A stretch of DNA of 64,000 nucleotides from the NCBI GenBank assembly GCA_027475525.1, contig JAMWFC010000117.1, forward strand, positions 5,256,183 through 5,320,182, read 5' to 3'. The translations under genes and the position numbers were made by a program. This document shows, piece after piece, positions 45,021 to 56,250 of this stretch. A model generated the notes under the pieces. That model did no database searches. It was not told the DNA's origin and saw nothing but the letters and a program-made list of their open reading frames with translations. Positions within the stretch are counted from its first letter, which is position 1, and each line of letters begins with the position of its first letter. The DNA comes from Macrolepiota albuminosa (taxonomy: Eukaryota > Basidiomycota > Agaricomycetes > Agaricales > Agaricaceae).

Positions 45021-46929
45021 GGGCTATAACACGTAGATCCCCGCGTCCTCTTGTGTTTTTTTTTTGTCTTTTTCTTTCGGGTTTCGTGGATATAGGCATA
45101 CCGGACTTCTGCGAGTCGTCATTCTTGGCCTACTAATAATTCGGCGCGCCCCCGTGCGTCACTACCTACCTACCTACTGACTATGCGAAAACATAAATCT
45201 CATATTTGTTTTCTCTATTTCTTTCGTATATTGTAAAGTTGTTGCTTTGCCCCTGCCCTCCCTTCACCCAAACCTTTTTTCTTGTTGTTCTTACATACGT
45301 GTACTTGGCTCCGATTTTAATCAAAACTTGCGTTCATTAGTTTTGCGAGATTGCCATCATCGACGTTCAGGGACACCAACCACATGTATATGATGACCCC
45401 CCCGGAAATGCGGGGTCCGAGGCGTCAGGAACCTACCCGGGTTAGGCGGGCAATGGCGTCAGAGAGGTTCCTATCCTGTGAATCGAGGGCCAAAGTATAA
45501 AGGCAGAAGATGGTCTGTCTCCATGGAAAATTTCCTCAACTTGAGAACAAAATCTCCATCTCCGACTGATTAGGAAAAGTCGAATCGATTCTATTGATAT
45601 ACATACATACATAAACTAGAACTGGGGTGGGCCAGGGGCCCGATCGTGATGCAGAACAGAAGCCGTTAATTTGGGACCTGATTCAGATGCATAATGCGTA
45701 AGTATGCGTCCAATCGAGATAGAGTTTTGAGTCTTATATAGACTTTTGCAGTCGGACAAACGCATGCCGAGGTGGGATTCGTACAATACACCGGATTCGT
45801 TGTCGTTGTTGGCGTCGGTTCAATTCAGGTAAGTAGCTGACTTTGCGTGGCTCCAGCAGCCTATTAGTACTGAACGTGTTTGAGTCATTCACGGCTCACC
45901 TCTTCTCTTCCGTAGATCGTTGTATGCATGTATGCTTCCACTTGCCTCGCAATCTCTGTCGCTCGAGCCTCGTCGCGATCGGGTTGAATTAAATCGGTAG
46001 CAATGCCTCGTGCAGCCTGGAAACACTGTCCCAGTTCCGAATCGCGGCGCTCATACGACATGGCCGCAACAGAATTTTCGCTTCAATGTACAATGCCTTC
46101 AATTGCACTGGACCGGAAGTCAACATCAGAGCTTCGTCCGGCGTCCCGCTAGCTGAACTTGCCTTGAGTGCCTGTGTATAGAGAGACAGACCTTTGTACA
46201 ACGAAGATTCTACTTAACCATGCTATGTGATCAGGTCCATTCATGCGTGGGATGGAATTGTGTACTGCGGAATTTGAACCATGTTACGGTGCAAAAGGAA
46301 ACCACGATCGACTTCAATCATAGCGCCGATGTTATCGCAAGGCTGACTTACACTCAGTCGTATGCCAGAATGATACGTATCTGTTGGAGAATCATACTAT
46401 ACGATGATTAATATGGATAACTTGGTATTGGCATAAATACATACATACTTCGACGACAATTCCGATCATAACTCCAAAGGTCGTGGATAGTTTTTTCAGG
46501 CCTCGACCAACACGTCCCACTCCCCTTATCATTAAGGTCACGCATTCACGCGTCGCGCGATCCACTCCAAAACTGATTTCAGAGAGGTCGTTTCAACCAG
46601 TATGGGGATGATTAAGATATAGCAAAGACGGTCGGAGTATCTATTATAAGGTCTAGGCATGACCCATTCTTGAACATTTTCTTGACAGATCATCAAGGAG
46701 CAGACTTCCTTTGAGTACCAAGTCGGTGTGCGGAAGATTTCTTTACCTCTTTTCGCTGGAGGGATAAGAGTCATCAGAGTTATCATCGCCGCTTCGCAAT
46801 TCGGTATAGCTTTTCGTGACGTTCCACAAACATTGGTCGATCTTCGCTCATCTTCCATTTGAGATACTGAATAGGGTATATTGAGGTAGCGTCAACGCGA
46901 CGTAGATGCGGGTCTGGAAATGTTTCATC
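45021..46929. other. 1.9 kb without a recognised gene; LTR-like block near 45.4 kb
   Basis: At 45390-45600 the sequence TGATGACCCCCCCGGAAATG, a TATAAAGGC box and a TCTCCATGG block recall the promoter half of a Ty3/gypsy-type LTR of mushrooms. Clean TG...CA ends with a target duplication could not be found. Minus-strand frames at 45989-46201 and 46538-46858 have no recognised motif. Confidence 0.35.
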
Positions 46930-48540
46930 TCTAAGCACAACTTACCGATCTACTGGTTCTCAGTTTGGCGCAAGTCATGGGCAATTGGAGGAGCCATCCT
47001 TGCTAGCTCCTTGTCTCGTTGAATCTTCGTTTCAGGGCGGCATTTGACTTTGGGCTACGACAAAGGTGAAACACAAACGTCCCAAATCGTGTCGAAGGTT
47101 CGAGACTACAACTCGAAGATCTACGCTCCATCTATGGAATGTGGAGTCGTGGAAGTTGAGGTATTTTTGCCACTGCCTCCTTTGATTTTCTCTCAACTTC
47201 TCGCAACCCTCAGCGTCAGAGTACATGGCTCCGTTTACCCTGATCGTCAGTCACTCCATCTCCAAACGGCGTTGTACACTAGCCATGGGTTCATTGGACA
47301 TACTTTTAAACATCATACAAATCGATGTTTATCGCACGCATCAACTTCCACTCTTGCAAGGCTCACGGTTATCTTCGAAGCTGCTTTTCGGTCGGAAGAA
47401 AACAAAATTTGACAAGGGCCGTACGTGAGCATCCAAGGGATCATGATTGACCTGTCCTTATCGAGTATCTGGATGACGTTTTCGTGCCATTTCGGTTGAG
47501 GGTTCATACGGAGGCTGTGGACAAGTCTAGATCATTAGAATTCTTTTACGTCCATCTTTGTCACAGTTTTCACGGAAGAGAACAGCTTTTGTATGCCTGA
47601 TACCTTGGTTACAATGAGCCGCCAACTAAATTGTTTGGCCTTCGAGCTCAACCAATGCTGCTTGATGCATTCGCGAGGGCCGCTTGACAAAATTCGATTT
47701 AAGATTGCCCTCTAAGCGTTCACTATCATTCAATCCTTGACCGATTTCAAATACTGTGGTTACAACGTAATTCTCCGTGCGGCTGAAACGAATCTTCTCC
47801 ACGTACAACATGATGTCACGCAAACATTCGGCCACCCTAACAGAAGCACCATAAAGAGCTCCAAGTTCAGGGTCAAAATTGATGGTTCGCTTCACGGTAC
47901 GCCTTATAATCGTTCTGAGTGCAACTTATTTATGCGGACCATTTCAATTCACAAAACTGAACTGCGCAATGCCAACGAACACTCCTATTCAAGAGATACC
48001 TGCACAGGCTCGGCCTATTTCTAGCGGGCCAGTGCGCTCAATCGAGTTTGTTCATCTGCGCGTGCAGCGCTTCCGTCCTTATCAGGTACGCGATGAGGTG
48101 AGTTTCTTTGCTTCGTGGATGTCACGTCTTGCCTAACATGTCTTGTCAGCCTATCGATCCACACAATGTGTATGTGGATGGCTTTCGAAACTTAAGGGAA
48201 GTAATCCATGACATCCTGAACCCAGGAGACAGGACGAATAACACACGAGCTGGTTATGGAGAGGGACACGACACCGTGACATCCAACGAAGCTTCTGTTG
48301 TTGCAGTTCAGCCCCTCGCCGAACCAACTATGGAATTGACAGGTGGCCAAGATGAAGCTATTGTTGCCAATGAGGCGGCCGTTGGTGAACGTTGGTTTGA
48401 TTGCATGCTATCCATCGTATGGTTTTCCGTCAATCCATTTTTAATTAATTGATCTGACTCACTGGGTCCTTCATTCGCTATATATATATATGTACCCTTG
48501 TTGCAACATTCGATCATCCATGGACAACTTCATCCGGTAC
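46930..48540 (+). repeat. Segmental duplication, copy 2 (partner 29560-31200)
   Basis: Collinear with copy 1. The first part (47044-47412) keeps a longer open frame (EVEVFLPLPPLIFSQLLAT...) than copy 1, where the equivalent is interrupted. The second part carries the small two-exon gene. Confidence 0.8.
47969..48452 (+). CDS. Small two-exon gene, duplicate 2, 143 residues
   Basis: Exons 47969-48097 and 48150-48452 join in phase (52-nt intron, GTGAGT ... TTGTCAG). The start MPTNTPIQEIPAQ lacks six residues present in duplicate 1. ISSGPVRSIEFVHLRVQ, VDGFRNLREVIHDIL, SNEASVVAVQPLAEP and the aromatic C-terminus RWFDCMLSIVWFSVNPFL are conserved. Substitutions between the copies cluster in loops while frame, intron position and the final helix are kept, which argues that both are or recently were translated. 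Function unknown. The next gene downstream is the DUR3 pseudogene on the other strand. Confidence 0.65.
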
Positions 48541-48652
48541 GAGATCGGATACTTTCTACCTTGATCATCTAGTCCAAGCCGCGATAAATTACTATAATGT
48601 ACATCATACACTTGTACTTACATAATCGGAAGACAATACATCTTGTTGATCA

Positions 48653-50506
48653 TTAAGCCGTCGTCACAAGCCATGCGACGAGACCCATAGCAAACCCCAT
48701 GACAGCACCAGTTATACACCCTGTTTTGCTCGCCTTGTGCCAGGTTGTACACAGTGCAATGGGGACAACAGAGGAACCCAGTACGACACCCATGAATGTC
48801 TACGTGCATGTGAGGTTTGTCGGAGGAGACAGGGAGCAGAAAGGAGTATACGGACATAGAGCCGCCCCATAGATACGCCAATATAGAAGAATATGAGGCC
48901 ATCAGGACTCCTGATCAGAGCGTAGGTTGCAACCTTGGCATTTATTAATTGTGGGCGAAGAAAACAAAGATACGCACCATGTAATGTGAGACGCGTAAGA
49001 TCTGTTTCTCACTCGCGAGTGGGTTGATCTATCTCTGCACAGAATATACTACATGCAACGCATACAAGACGTGAACAACACACCTTATATACATCATACG
49101 TCAAAATTGATGAAACCGCGATGAGCTCAGCAGACGTTGCAGACGTCACTGCCGAAAACAGCAAGACAAGCATTGCGGCTGCGCCTGGTTGACCAAAGTG
49201 CTACAGCTGCGGAGGGAGCTGGGAGACCCGCTGAGACGTCGGCGGGTTTGAGATTGCGCATGGCAGGATCATTCAGAGTGCAGAGGGCAACGGACGTCTC
49301 AGCGGGTGTGAGATTGCGCATGGCAGGATCATTCAGAGTGCGGAAGGCAACGGCTGCAAGGCCGAGTGTCGTAGCAAACGTAAAAGGGATGGAAAACGAT
49401 GCTAGTCCACCGAGAAGATACGCCTTCACACAGGTCGCGGGCCGACTTGCGATTGCACGCTGCCAGTTGCAAGGTTACCCACGAGGTTTATGACGCCAAA
49501 AATGAGTCCGTTCTTAGAACGCATGGTAAGGTAGGAGCCGTCTTTGTTATCTGGAACGGGGGAGACACGTGACGCGTTGGTGAGGAGGGCATGCATTGCG
49601 GAGATGCTCCCGATTTTAGGCGAGGTAGCATAGACTGCGAGTGTGAATATAAGGATAATCGTGAGGAGGATTGTGCTGTCGAATAGTGAGAATGACATCA
49701 TGTGAAGAGATCAAGGCATACTAATTGCAGAGAAGAGTGGCGCGTATGCCGCCAACAATGACATAGATTGTAACACCAAGAGGGATAAGGAAGATTACCT
49801 GCAATGGTGTCCATCCCTGTGAGATCAGTGACAGTAGCGGAGCCGCCAACAATTAGCATAGATGAGACAATGATATTTGTCGCGAGGCTGGCAAACATTC
49901 CCCATCTTTTGCCGACAATTTCAAGTCATGTGTGGGCATTCGGAGCATTGAGTTTAAGTTTTGCCGCAAGCTTAGGAAGATAAATCTTACAGCTGATAAC
50001 CGGCCTTTGTACACATACCTGAGCAAAGAGCAAAATCTGAAACATTGCACCAGCACCATACCACCATGGGCCTGAGATCCCATACTTATACGCCACTGCA
50101 CTGGACTGCAGCTACACGTACACAGTTCCAGCGAATAATGTAGAAAATGAAACTAGACGCTCACCAACGTTGCAGCCCACGTCCACGCCGACACAATACC
50201 GCTAGCAAGAAGACCAGGTCTGATGCTCCTCGAAACGCTGTTGAACTCCTCCGAGTTGAAGGGATTGTATGCAGTGTAACGTTTTTGAAGGGCGGTCAGC
50301 CCAAGCATAAGCCCGCTAAAGAAAAGGCCAATGCATGCATACCACCCAATCAATTTTAGTTGGTAGCTTCGTGAGTTGAAATGATATCATCAACCAATAA
50401 CTAATGAAGAGGGAAGTGAATAACATATGAAGGAGTTGTGGGGAGAGAACGTACCAACGCCATACCCCGCGCCCTGAGGGAGGACGGGTGAAGTAGTTGA
50501 AGACAT
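48653..50506 (-). pseudogene. DUR3: Urea active transporter DUR3 (sodium:solute symporter family), disabled
   Basis: On the minus strand the gene starts MSSTTSPVLPQGAGYGV at 50506 and continues with FFSGLMLGLTALQKRYTAYN, the TNIIVSSMLIVGGSATVTDL region and LTGMDTIA. Then come DGSYLTMRSKNGLIFGVINL, AYLLGGLASFSIPFTFATTL, TSATSAELIAVSSIL and a last span VVLGSSVVPIALCTTWHKAS. These are hallmark DUR3 segments. Lesions: the conserved TVFNDQAYW stretch is deleted with loss of frame, so VGNLAT runs straight into WQRAIASRP in another frame. A 60-bp tandem duplication lies at about 49230-49350. A frameshift lies near 49195, and a stop after WLVTTA (48653-48655) removes the C-terminal third. DUR3 imports urea and polyamines at the plasma membrane; this copy cannot. 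Confidence 0.88.
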
Positions 50507-50754
50507 CGAGGAAGACAGAAAGAAGCTACGGAAAGGGACAAGGCAGAAACATATCTGAATATGGTAAGACTTTGCTTATCGTAACCTGGTGTCAACTAGT
50601 AGATAAGACACAGAAGTTCTTTAAACGCGTGTGATAAAGACTGTGTGGATAAGTGCAGCAGCTGTAGATCAATTGAGTCGTGCAAGCGCCCAATTTCTAC
50701 TAGTTTCATACATCGCCGGAACACCCACCGTGGCAACGACGGGCACGACGACAG
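50507..50754. other. Upstream flank of the DUR3 pseudogene
   Basis: A short promoter-side stretch before a minisatellite; nothing else is supported. Confidence 0.4.
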
Positions 50755-51252
50755 GGGCCCATTGTCGTGCCCGAGGCCCAAAAGCGGCCGCTCTCGCTCG
50801 AGGTCGCAGGTCTCGTCCAGCAAATTAGAAAATTCAATCGGATTTTCTAAGCCTTCCACCAGGCCCAGCGATGGCCAGCGACAGCCGACGACAGGCCTTC
50901 AAGGTCGAGGCCAAGGCTCAAAAGCAGCTACTTTGGCTTGAGAGATCACCAGTCTCACCAGTCTCAACCAGCGAATTAGAAAATCCAATCAGATTTTCCA
51001 AGTCTTCAGCGACAGGCTAGCGACAGGCCAACGACAGGCAGCCTGAGGCTCAAAAGCTGGCTGCTTTGGCTTGACATCACTGGTCTCGACCAGCAAATTC
51101 GAAAATCCGATCGGATTTCCTAAGTCTTCCACCAGGCCTAGCGATGGCCAGCGACAGCCAACAACAGGCCAACGACAGGCCTTCAAGTCGAGGCCAAAAG
51201 CTCAAAAGCAGCCAGCCACTTTGGCATGAGATCACCAGTCTTGATCTGCAAC
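50755..51252 (+). repeat. Minisatellite of ~125-135-bp units, about 3.5 copies
   Basis: Each unit contains GCCAGCGACAG, CAGGCCTTCAAG, AAGCTCAAAAGCAGC, a TTTGGCTTGAG/TCACCAGTCTC segment and a palindromic core of the type GAAAATCCGATCGGATTT (near 50830, 50970 and 51095). Units vary in length. Plus- and minus-strand frames here simply read the repeat. Confidence 0.85.
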
Positions 51253-51541
51253 TTAAAAAAACATCATTAGTTTTTTTTATCGTCGCGTATGAAAATTTAA
51301 ATCAGCAATTGTCAAGCAACCAGTAAGCGATATGATGTAAAAAACATGTAGCATCTATTAGAATGACTAAATGCAGCCATTGATCAACTCAAAATCAGCC
51401 ATCAGTCATGTGACATATCAAGCCTGCCCTAGAGTAACCCGCTTCTGTTTGGGTTTGTTGTTATTTGATAAGCTTTCAGTTCTTGAACCTCAACCACCAC
51501 CATCCTTCAAGCCAATCTTTGCTTACATAATCAACATCACA

Positions 51542-53339
51542 ATGTCTTCCAAAGTGAGCACCAAATCACATTTATAAAGGGACAGCAGACCTTTCTAAGC
51601 AATCTTTTTTATGTTCAACAGTCTGCCAAGGTAATTACTTCACTTAAAAAAGTCGACCGCCTTTTTTAAGTGCCTTTTTAGGCCCAAAGCTCAGCGACAA
51701 CCAAGGTATTTGCTACACTTAGAAAAGGCGGTCGACTTTTCTAAGTGCCTTTTTATGCTTAGAAATCCACCTCAACCAAGGTAATCAGAACACTTAGAAA
51801 AGACGATGGACTTTTCTAAGCATTATCCTAGACAACCATTGGCAGTCTTGCCAATATTAACAAGGCTGTCAAGGAGGTATGTCAGCAATGTCGACCCATC
51901 TATTGGACTAGCTCACATGTTCTAGGCTCCTAAGCGAGTTATCAAAGCACAACAGAAGCTTGATGAAGCAGAACAAGCTACTGCTGCTACCCTGGAAGCT
52001 GCTATGGCCGGTCAAGAGTTTCACAATATTATCAATAGCTGTCTCATAGGGTATTCATACTGGCCCGCTCTGACCAACACTGGAGTCAATCTTACACCAG
52101 AAATGATTCGAGGACATATCAATCACCGTCTTCAGCGACATCAAGATGTTCTATCTTTCTGGCAAAGCACCAATGAAGGAAAAGATCTGCATACCAGCAA
52201 TATAAAGTATGCTATCATTGTCTTGGTATCACCATCCACAGTTCATCTCGACTCCATCACTTTCAACACTCGCAATATCCAATGCATTCAATTCAAGCAA
52301 GAGTGGTGCGGTCTTCTAGCTCAGGACTGTACTGATGAGCAGCGAGCCAAGCTGCCTATCCTTGGCAATGGTGGACATCGTCTTGACCTGCTCCGCAAAT
52401 TCCAATATGACGCTCAGCTCAAGGCCTATCACGAGCTTGTAGAGCAGATCAACAAAGGAGATGATACTTCCAAGGGCAGCCGCTCTCGGCGGTTTTTGAT
52501 GGTGGAACTAGAGAACCTGGAGAAACAGTTGCAGAGTGTTACATGGGTAGCAAAGATCCTTGATCTGGGTAAATATATATACTCTTATTTTTTCCAACTG
52601 GATTTTTTAAGAGACCTTTTCAGACCGAATCAACGCTCATCCCGATGCCACACACATCAAGATAGAACTTGCCAGCAACAAGATCCTCTTCCAGGTCCAG
52701 GAAACCAATCAGAACTCTCTTAGTCTTATTTTTGATGCTCTCAATGAGCAACCCAAAATCAACGCAGAAAACATTGATACTATTCTTCGCTCAGTCCTCA
52801 ATCGCAATCAGAAAAGAGAACGACATGTTGCCACTGCTCTTAGCTCTGTTGAACTCACCTATGCCTACTCCAGACTTTGTTACAATCCTTATTTCCATCG
52901 AGACATGCCATTCTCCACGACAGCACTTAATCGATGGAGACGTGTTGCAAGTGCTTTTGCCATTATGTATATCAACTGGATGTCATTGATATTCGAGCTC
53001 TTTTTTTCGTTACATCAACACACTGTCTTTCCCGATATCACTGCCAATCATTCGACATACTTTGACACACCAGAATCTGCTCAACATCGCCACTCTGTAA
53101 AGCACAAACTATGCCTATTTGAGATACTTCAATTTGGAGACAAGAAAGTTCGCTTTGATATCCTTGATGATGGCTTCTACTCTTGCCTGGCCCTCGCTCA
53201 CAACATTTTCAAAACAAAGCTCAATCTCTTTGGCTTTAGATACAGCCAGATGAACGATCAGATGAAGGCAGAATCATCTGAAATATTCCAGGCATATAAA
53301 GGGTTAGGGAGCGCGACACTACCGAGCGAAGCGAGGTAG
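51542..53339 (+). CDS. Unknown 488-residue protein with four micro-exons and hairpin introns
   Basis: Seven exons join in phase: 51542-51553 (12 nt), 51622-51630 (9), 51682-51705 (24), 51763-51780 (18), 51832-51876 (45), 51926-52568 and 52624-53339. All micro-exon junctions are phase 0. The small exons encode a Ser/Thr/Lys-rich start (MSSKSAKAQSSATTKKSTST). The large exons give AQQKLDEAEQATAATLEAAM (coiled-coil-like), FHNIINSCLIGYSYWPALTN, EMIRGHINHRLQRHQDVLSF, FLMVELENLEKQLQSVTWVA and a second half including TALSSVELTYAYSRLCYNPY and VRFDILDDGFYSCLALAHNI. I do not recognise the family. Introns 2-4 each hold a perfect or near-perfect inverted repeat (CACTTAGAAAAG...CTTTTCTAAGTG type). The last ~12 codons run into the structured block beginning near 53298, so the natural C-terminus may be truncated. 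It may be a protein of a mobile element, given the arrays next to it. Confidence 0.6.
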
Positions 53340-54150
53340 TGGAGTTACTATACACCGAGTTGGCGAAGTACGTTGCAGGGCAACAGTGGGGGAAATCCCA
53401 CCTCCCTGTTTCGGCTTATATGCCTCATCAGGCCCGTTTGCAACTATTTGCGATGTTCCAGAACCTTCCGGAATACTACTGTATTTGGGAGGGCACCTGA
53501 CCGTCATCTGAGTAAGCCTGAGTGCTCAGTTAATGCCATTGGTCCATGTGGACGAATGGCAAAATTCCCTCAGAAGAATTTCTGATGGAACACTGAGCCC
53601 TCTGCCCTGCAACTTCTCTTCTTTTCCCACACCGAGTCCACGGTGCCACGACATCATGGCAGGGGAATCCCTGGGGAATCCCGTTTCCCCGGGCGGACTC
53701 AGCCGTTCGTACGATGACTGTCTGATAGAACCCTCGGGAGCCGGAGGACCAGACCCGGTTAGGTCTCCCCGCACAAGGTGGGTCAAACGTAGGTTTAGTC
53801 AGCACATCACCGGACTACTAAGTCCGAGCGGGCCATTGGGTACTAAGGAACTCGACCGAGGGCCGGCCTGCACATGGCAGAGGCTACGGCTTTCTCAAGC
53901 GGAGTTAGAAAAGAAGCGCACACTATCAAATTCCCACATTGAGACCGAATCCCTACGGGGAGTGTCAGAATGATAGTGTGTCGTACAAGCCAAACCGGTG
54001 TAGAGGAACCCTACTGCCGCGTCACTCGGAAGTGTTGGACTCCCTAACGTCAGTAGGTTACCAAACCATAAAGTTAGGTAAAGGTTACCAGGTTAGGCTG
54101 TACGCGCAGAGTCAGATGACTAAGAGCCTATATTGCTATAGGATAGACGT
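53298..54150 (+). other. Non-coding block with several perfect stems, possible structured RNA
   Basis: No convincing coding frame fits, and the GC content appears higher than next door. Perfect complementary arms occur within short distances: ACTACC/GGTAGT around GAGCGAAGCGA (53318-53340), TGGG/CCCA (53388-53401), CACACTATCA/TGATAGTGTG (53919-53981), CCTACTG/CAGTAGG (54010-54058) and CCTATA-TTGC-TATAGG (54128-54143). This clustering suggests a folded RNA or a ribozyme/intron-like relic. I could not match it to rRNA, a group I core or a group II domain V. The following ~500 bp (to 54650) has similar composition but fewer clear stems. Confidence 0.35.
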
Positions 54151-54654
54151 ACGTTAGAGTTGGGGTTCAGATTAGCTTGGCTCCTGAACCATGTGTGGTT
54201 AGTTTAATTCACACAATTAACGTGCACGTCTACTTACCGTCAGGTAGAGAACAAGAACTTGTGCAATCTTTAGGAGATACGGTGACCAATGCGAGCCGGG
54301 TGACCAGGCTGGTGTGACGTCTACCCAAGTATTTATGGGTCCCGCGTAAAGTCGGGCGGCATCAGAGGCGGTCATTGTGCCCACCATTGCCATAGAGCTG
54401 CTCAGAGCCATCCCCCAAACCCCTCGACTTAGCCTACCGCGGCATGACCGGGCAGGTACGGACCAGCCACATTGGACTGGCGCGCTGCGAGTAAGGGGGC
54501 GGATGAGTAGATATGGTTTACTGATCAAAACCTTCCGTAATTCCCAAGATGGCCGCCTCGCCAAGCATTCCCTATTTCCGATGAAGAGCTATCAGAACTG
54601 TTATCTGGGGGAAAATTTGACTAGGGTGCTACTAGGGTTGAAAAGTTTTTAGCA

Positions 54655-54935
54655 TAGGGTGGATAGAGTGTAGATAGGATAGGATAGAAAGGATAGGATG
54701 GGATGGGAAGGATTGAGTAGGGCAGGATAGGATAGGATAGGAAGGATCAAGTAGGATAGGACAGAATAGGATAGGAAGGATTGAGTAGGACAGGATAGGA
54801 TAGGATAGGAATGATTGAGTAGGACAGGACAGAATAGGATAGGAAGGATTGAGTAGGACAGGATAGGATGGAAAGGATTGAGTAGGAAAGGAAAAATTGA
54901 GTAGGACAGGACAGGATAGGATGAGAAGACTTGAA
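54655..54935 (+). repeat. G/A-rich array of GGATAGGATA and ~35-50-bp higher-order units
   Basis: The simple motif AGGATAGGATAGGA is punctuated by GATTGAGTAGGACAG about every 35-50 bp, six to seven times. It is directly joined to the ATTTGTCCTGGACAAAT array. Minus-strand open frames here (ISYPALLN-like) only read the repeat. Confidence 0.9.
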
Positions 54936-54949
54936 GCTGTGACTCAAAG

Positions 54950-56250
54950 ACTACACACTTGACTCTTGAATTATTTGTCCTGGACAAATAGTGTTGGCTC
55001 TCACAGTATACTCTTGGTCTCTTGAATCATTCTCTCACAGTACACACTTGGACTCTTGAATCATTTGTCCTGGGCAAATGGTGCTGGCTCTCACAGTACA
55101 AACTTGGACTCTTGAATCATTTGTCCTGGACAAATGGTGCTGACTCTCACAGTACACTCTTGGACTCTTGAATCATTTGTCCTGGACAAATGGTGCTGAC
55201 TCTCACAGTACATACTAGGACACCAGAATCATTTGTCCTGGACAAATGGTGCTGACTCTCACAGTACACACTAGGACATCAGAATCATTTGTCCTGGACA
55301 AATGGTGCTGGCTCTCACAGTACACACTTGGACTCTTGAATCATTTGTCCTGGACAAATGGTGCTGACTCCTATAGCACACAGTTGGACACCAGAATCAT
55401 TTGTTCTAGACAAATGGCTCTGACTCTCATACCACACACTTGGATTCTTGGATCATTTGTCCTGGACAAATGGTGCTGACTCTCATAGCACACTATTGAA
55501 CACCAGAATCATTTGTCCTGGACAAATGGTGCTGACTCTCACAGTACACACTTGGACACTAGAATCATTTGTCCTGAACAAATGGTGCTCACTCTCCCAG
55601 TACACACTTAATGGCACTGGCTCTCACAGTACACACTTGGACTCTTGAATCATTTGTCCTGGACAAATAGTGCTGACTCTCACAGCACACACCTGGACAC
55701 CTAGATCATTTGTCCTGGACAAATGGTGCTGACTCCTATAGCACACAGTTGGACACCAGAATCATTTGTCCTGGACAAATGGCTCTGACTCTCACACCAC
55801 ACACTTGGATTCTTGGATCATTTGTTCTGGACAAATGGTGCTGACTCTCATAGCACACCATTGAACACCAGAATCATTTGTCCAGGACAAATGGTGCTGA
55901 TTCTCATAGCACACACTTGGACACCAGAATCATTTGTCTAGGACAAATAGCTCTGACTCTCACAGCACACACTTGGATTCTTGGATCATTTGTCCAGGAC
56001 AAATGGCTCTGACTCTCACAGCACACACTTAGATTCTTGGATTATTTGCTCAGAACAAATAGCTCTGACAGCACACACTTGGACACCACAATCATTTGTC
56101 CTAGACAAATGGCTCTGACTCTTATAGTACACAGTCAGACACCTAGATCATTTGTCTTAGACAAATGATTCTGGCTTGTGCAGTACACACTTGGACTCTT
56201 GGACCATTTGTCCTGGACAAATGGCTCTGACTCTCATAGTACACACTCCT
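54950..56250 (+). repeat. Minisatellite array 1 with palindromic core, ~22 units of ~55-58 bp
   Basis: The core ATTTGTCCTGGACAAAT (perfect palindrome apart from the centre) recurs roughly every 55-58 bp. It is followed by GGTGCTGACTCTCACAGTAC and ACACTTGGACTCTTGAATC or ACACTTGGACACCAGAATC variants. Two flavours (TTGGACTCTTG and TTGGACACCAG) alternate irregularly, so subunits were amplified in blocks. The same core in opposite orientation forms array 2 at 63205-64000. Confidence 0.95.

Noticed and set aside
44422..45136. Overlapping Pro/His/Arg-rich frames on both strands
   Set aside because: The low-complexity, GC-rich sequence leaves several frames open. Only the frame ending HHTGYPSTYE continues the composition of a plausible protein tail.
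45378..45600. Full Ty3/gypsy-type LTR
   Set aside because: The promoter-like block is suggestive, but TG...CA ends, a target duplication and adjoining pol sequence could not be found.
54090..54150. Group I intron core (GACTAAG followed by a hairpin near 54118-54143)
   Set aside because: The P7 partner strand and the P4/P6 (Q) element could not be found, and the AGTC/GACT arms pair locally instead.
54950..56250. Regular palindromic repeats with ~40-bp intervals, superficially like a CRISPR array
   Set aside because: The intervals are themselves repeated variants, not unique spacers, there are no cas genes, and the host is clearly a eukaryote. It is a minisatellite.
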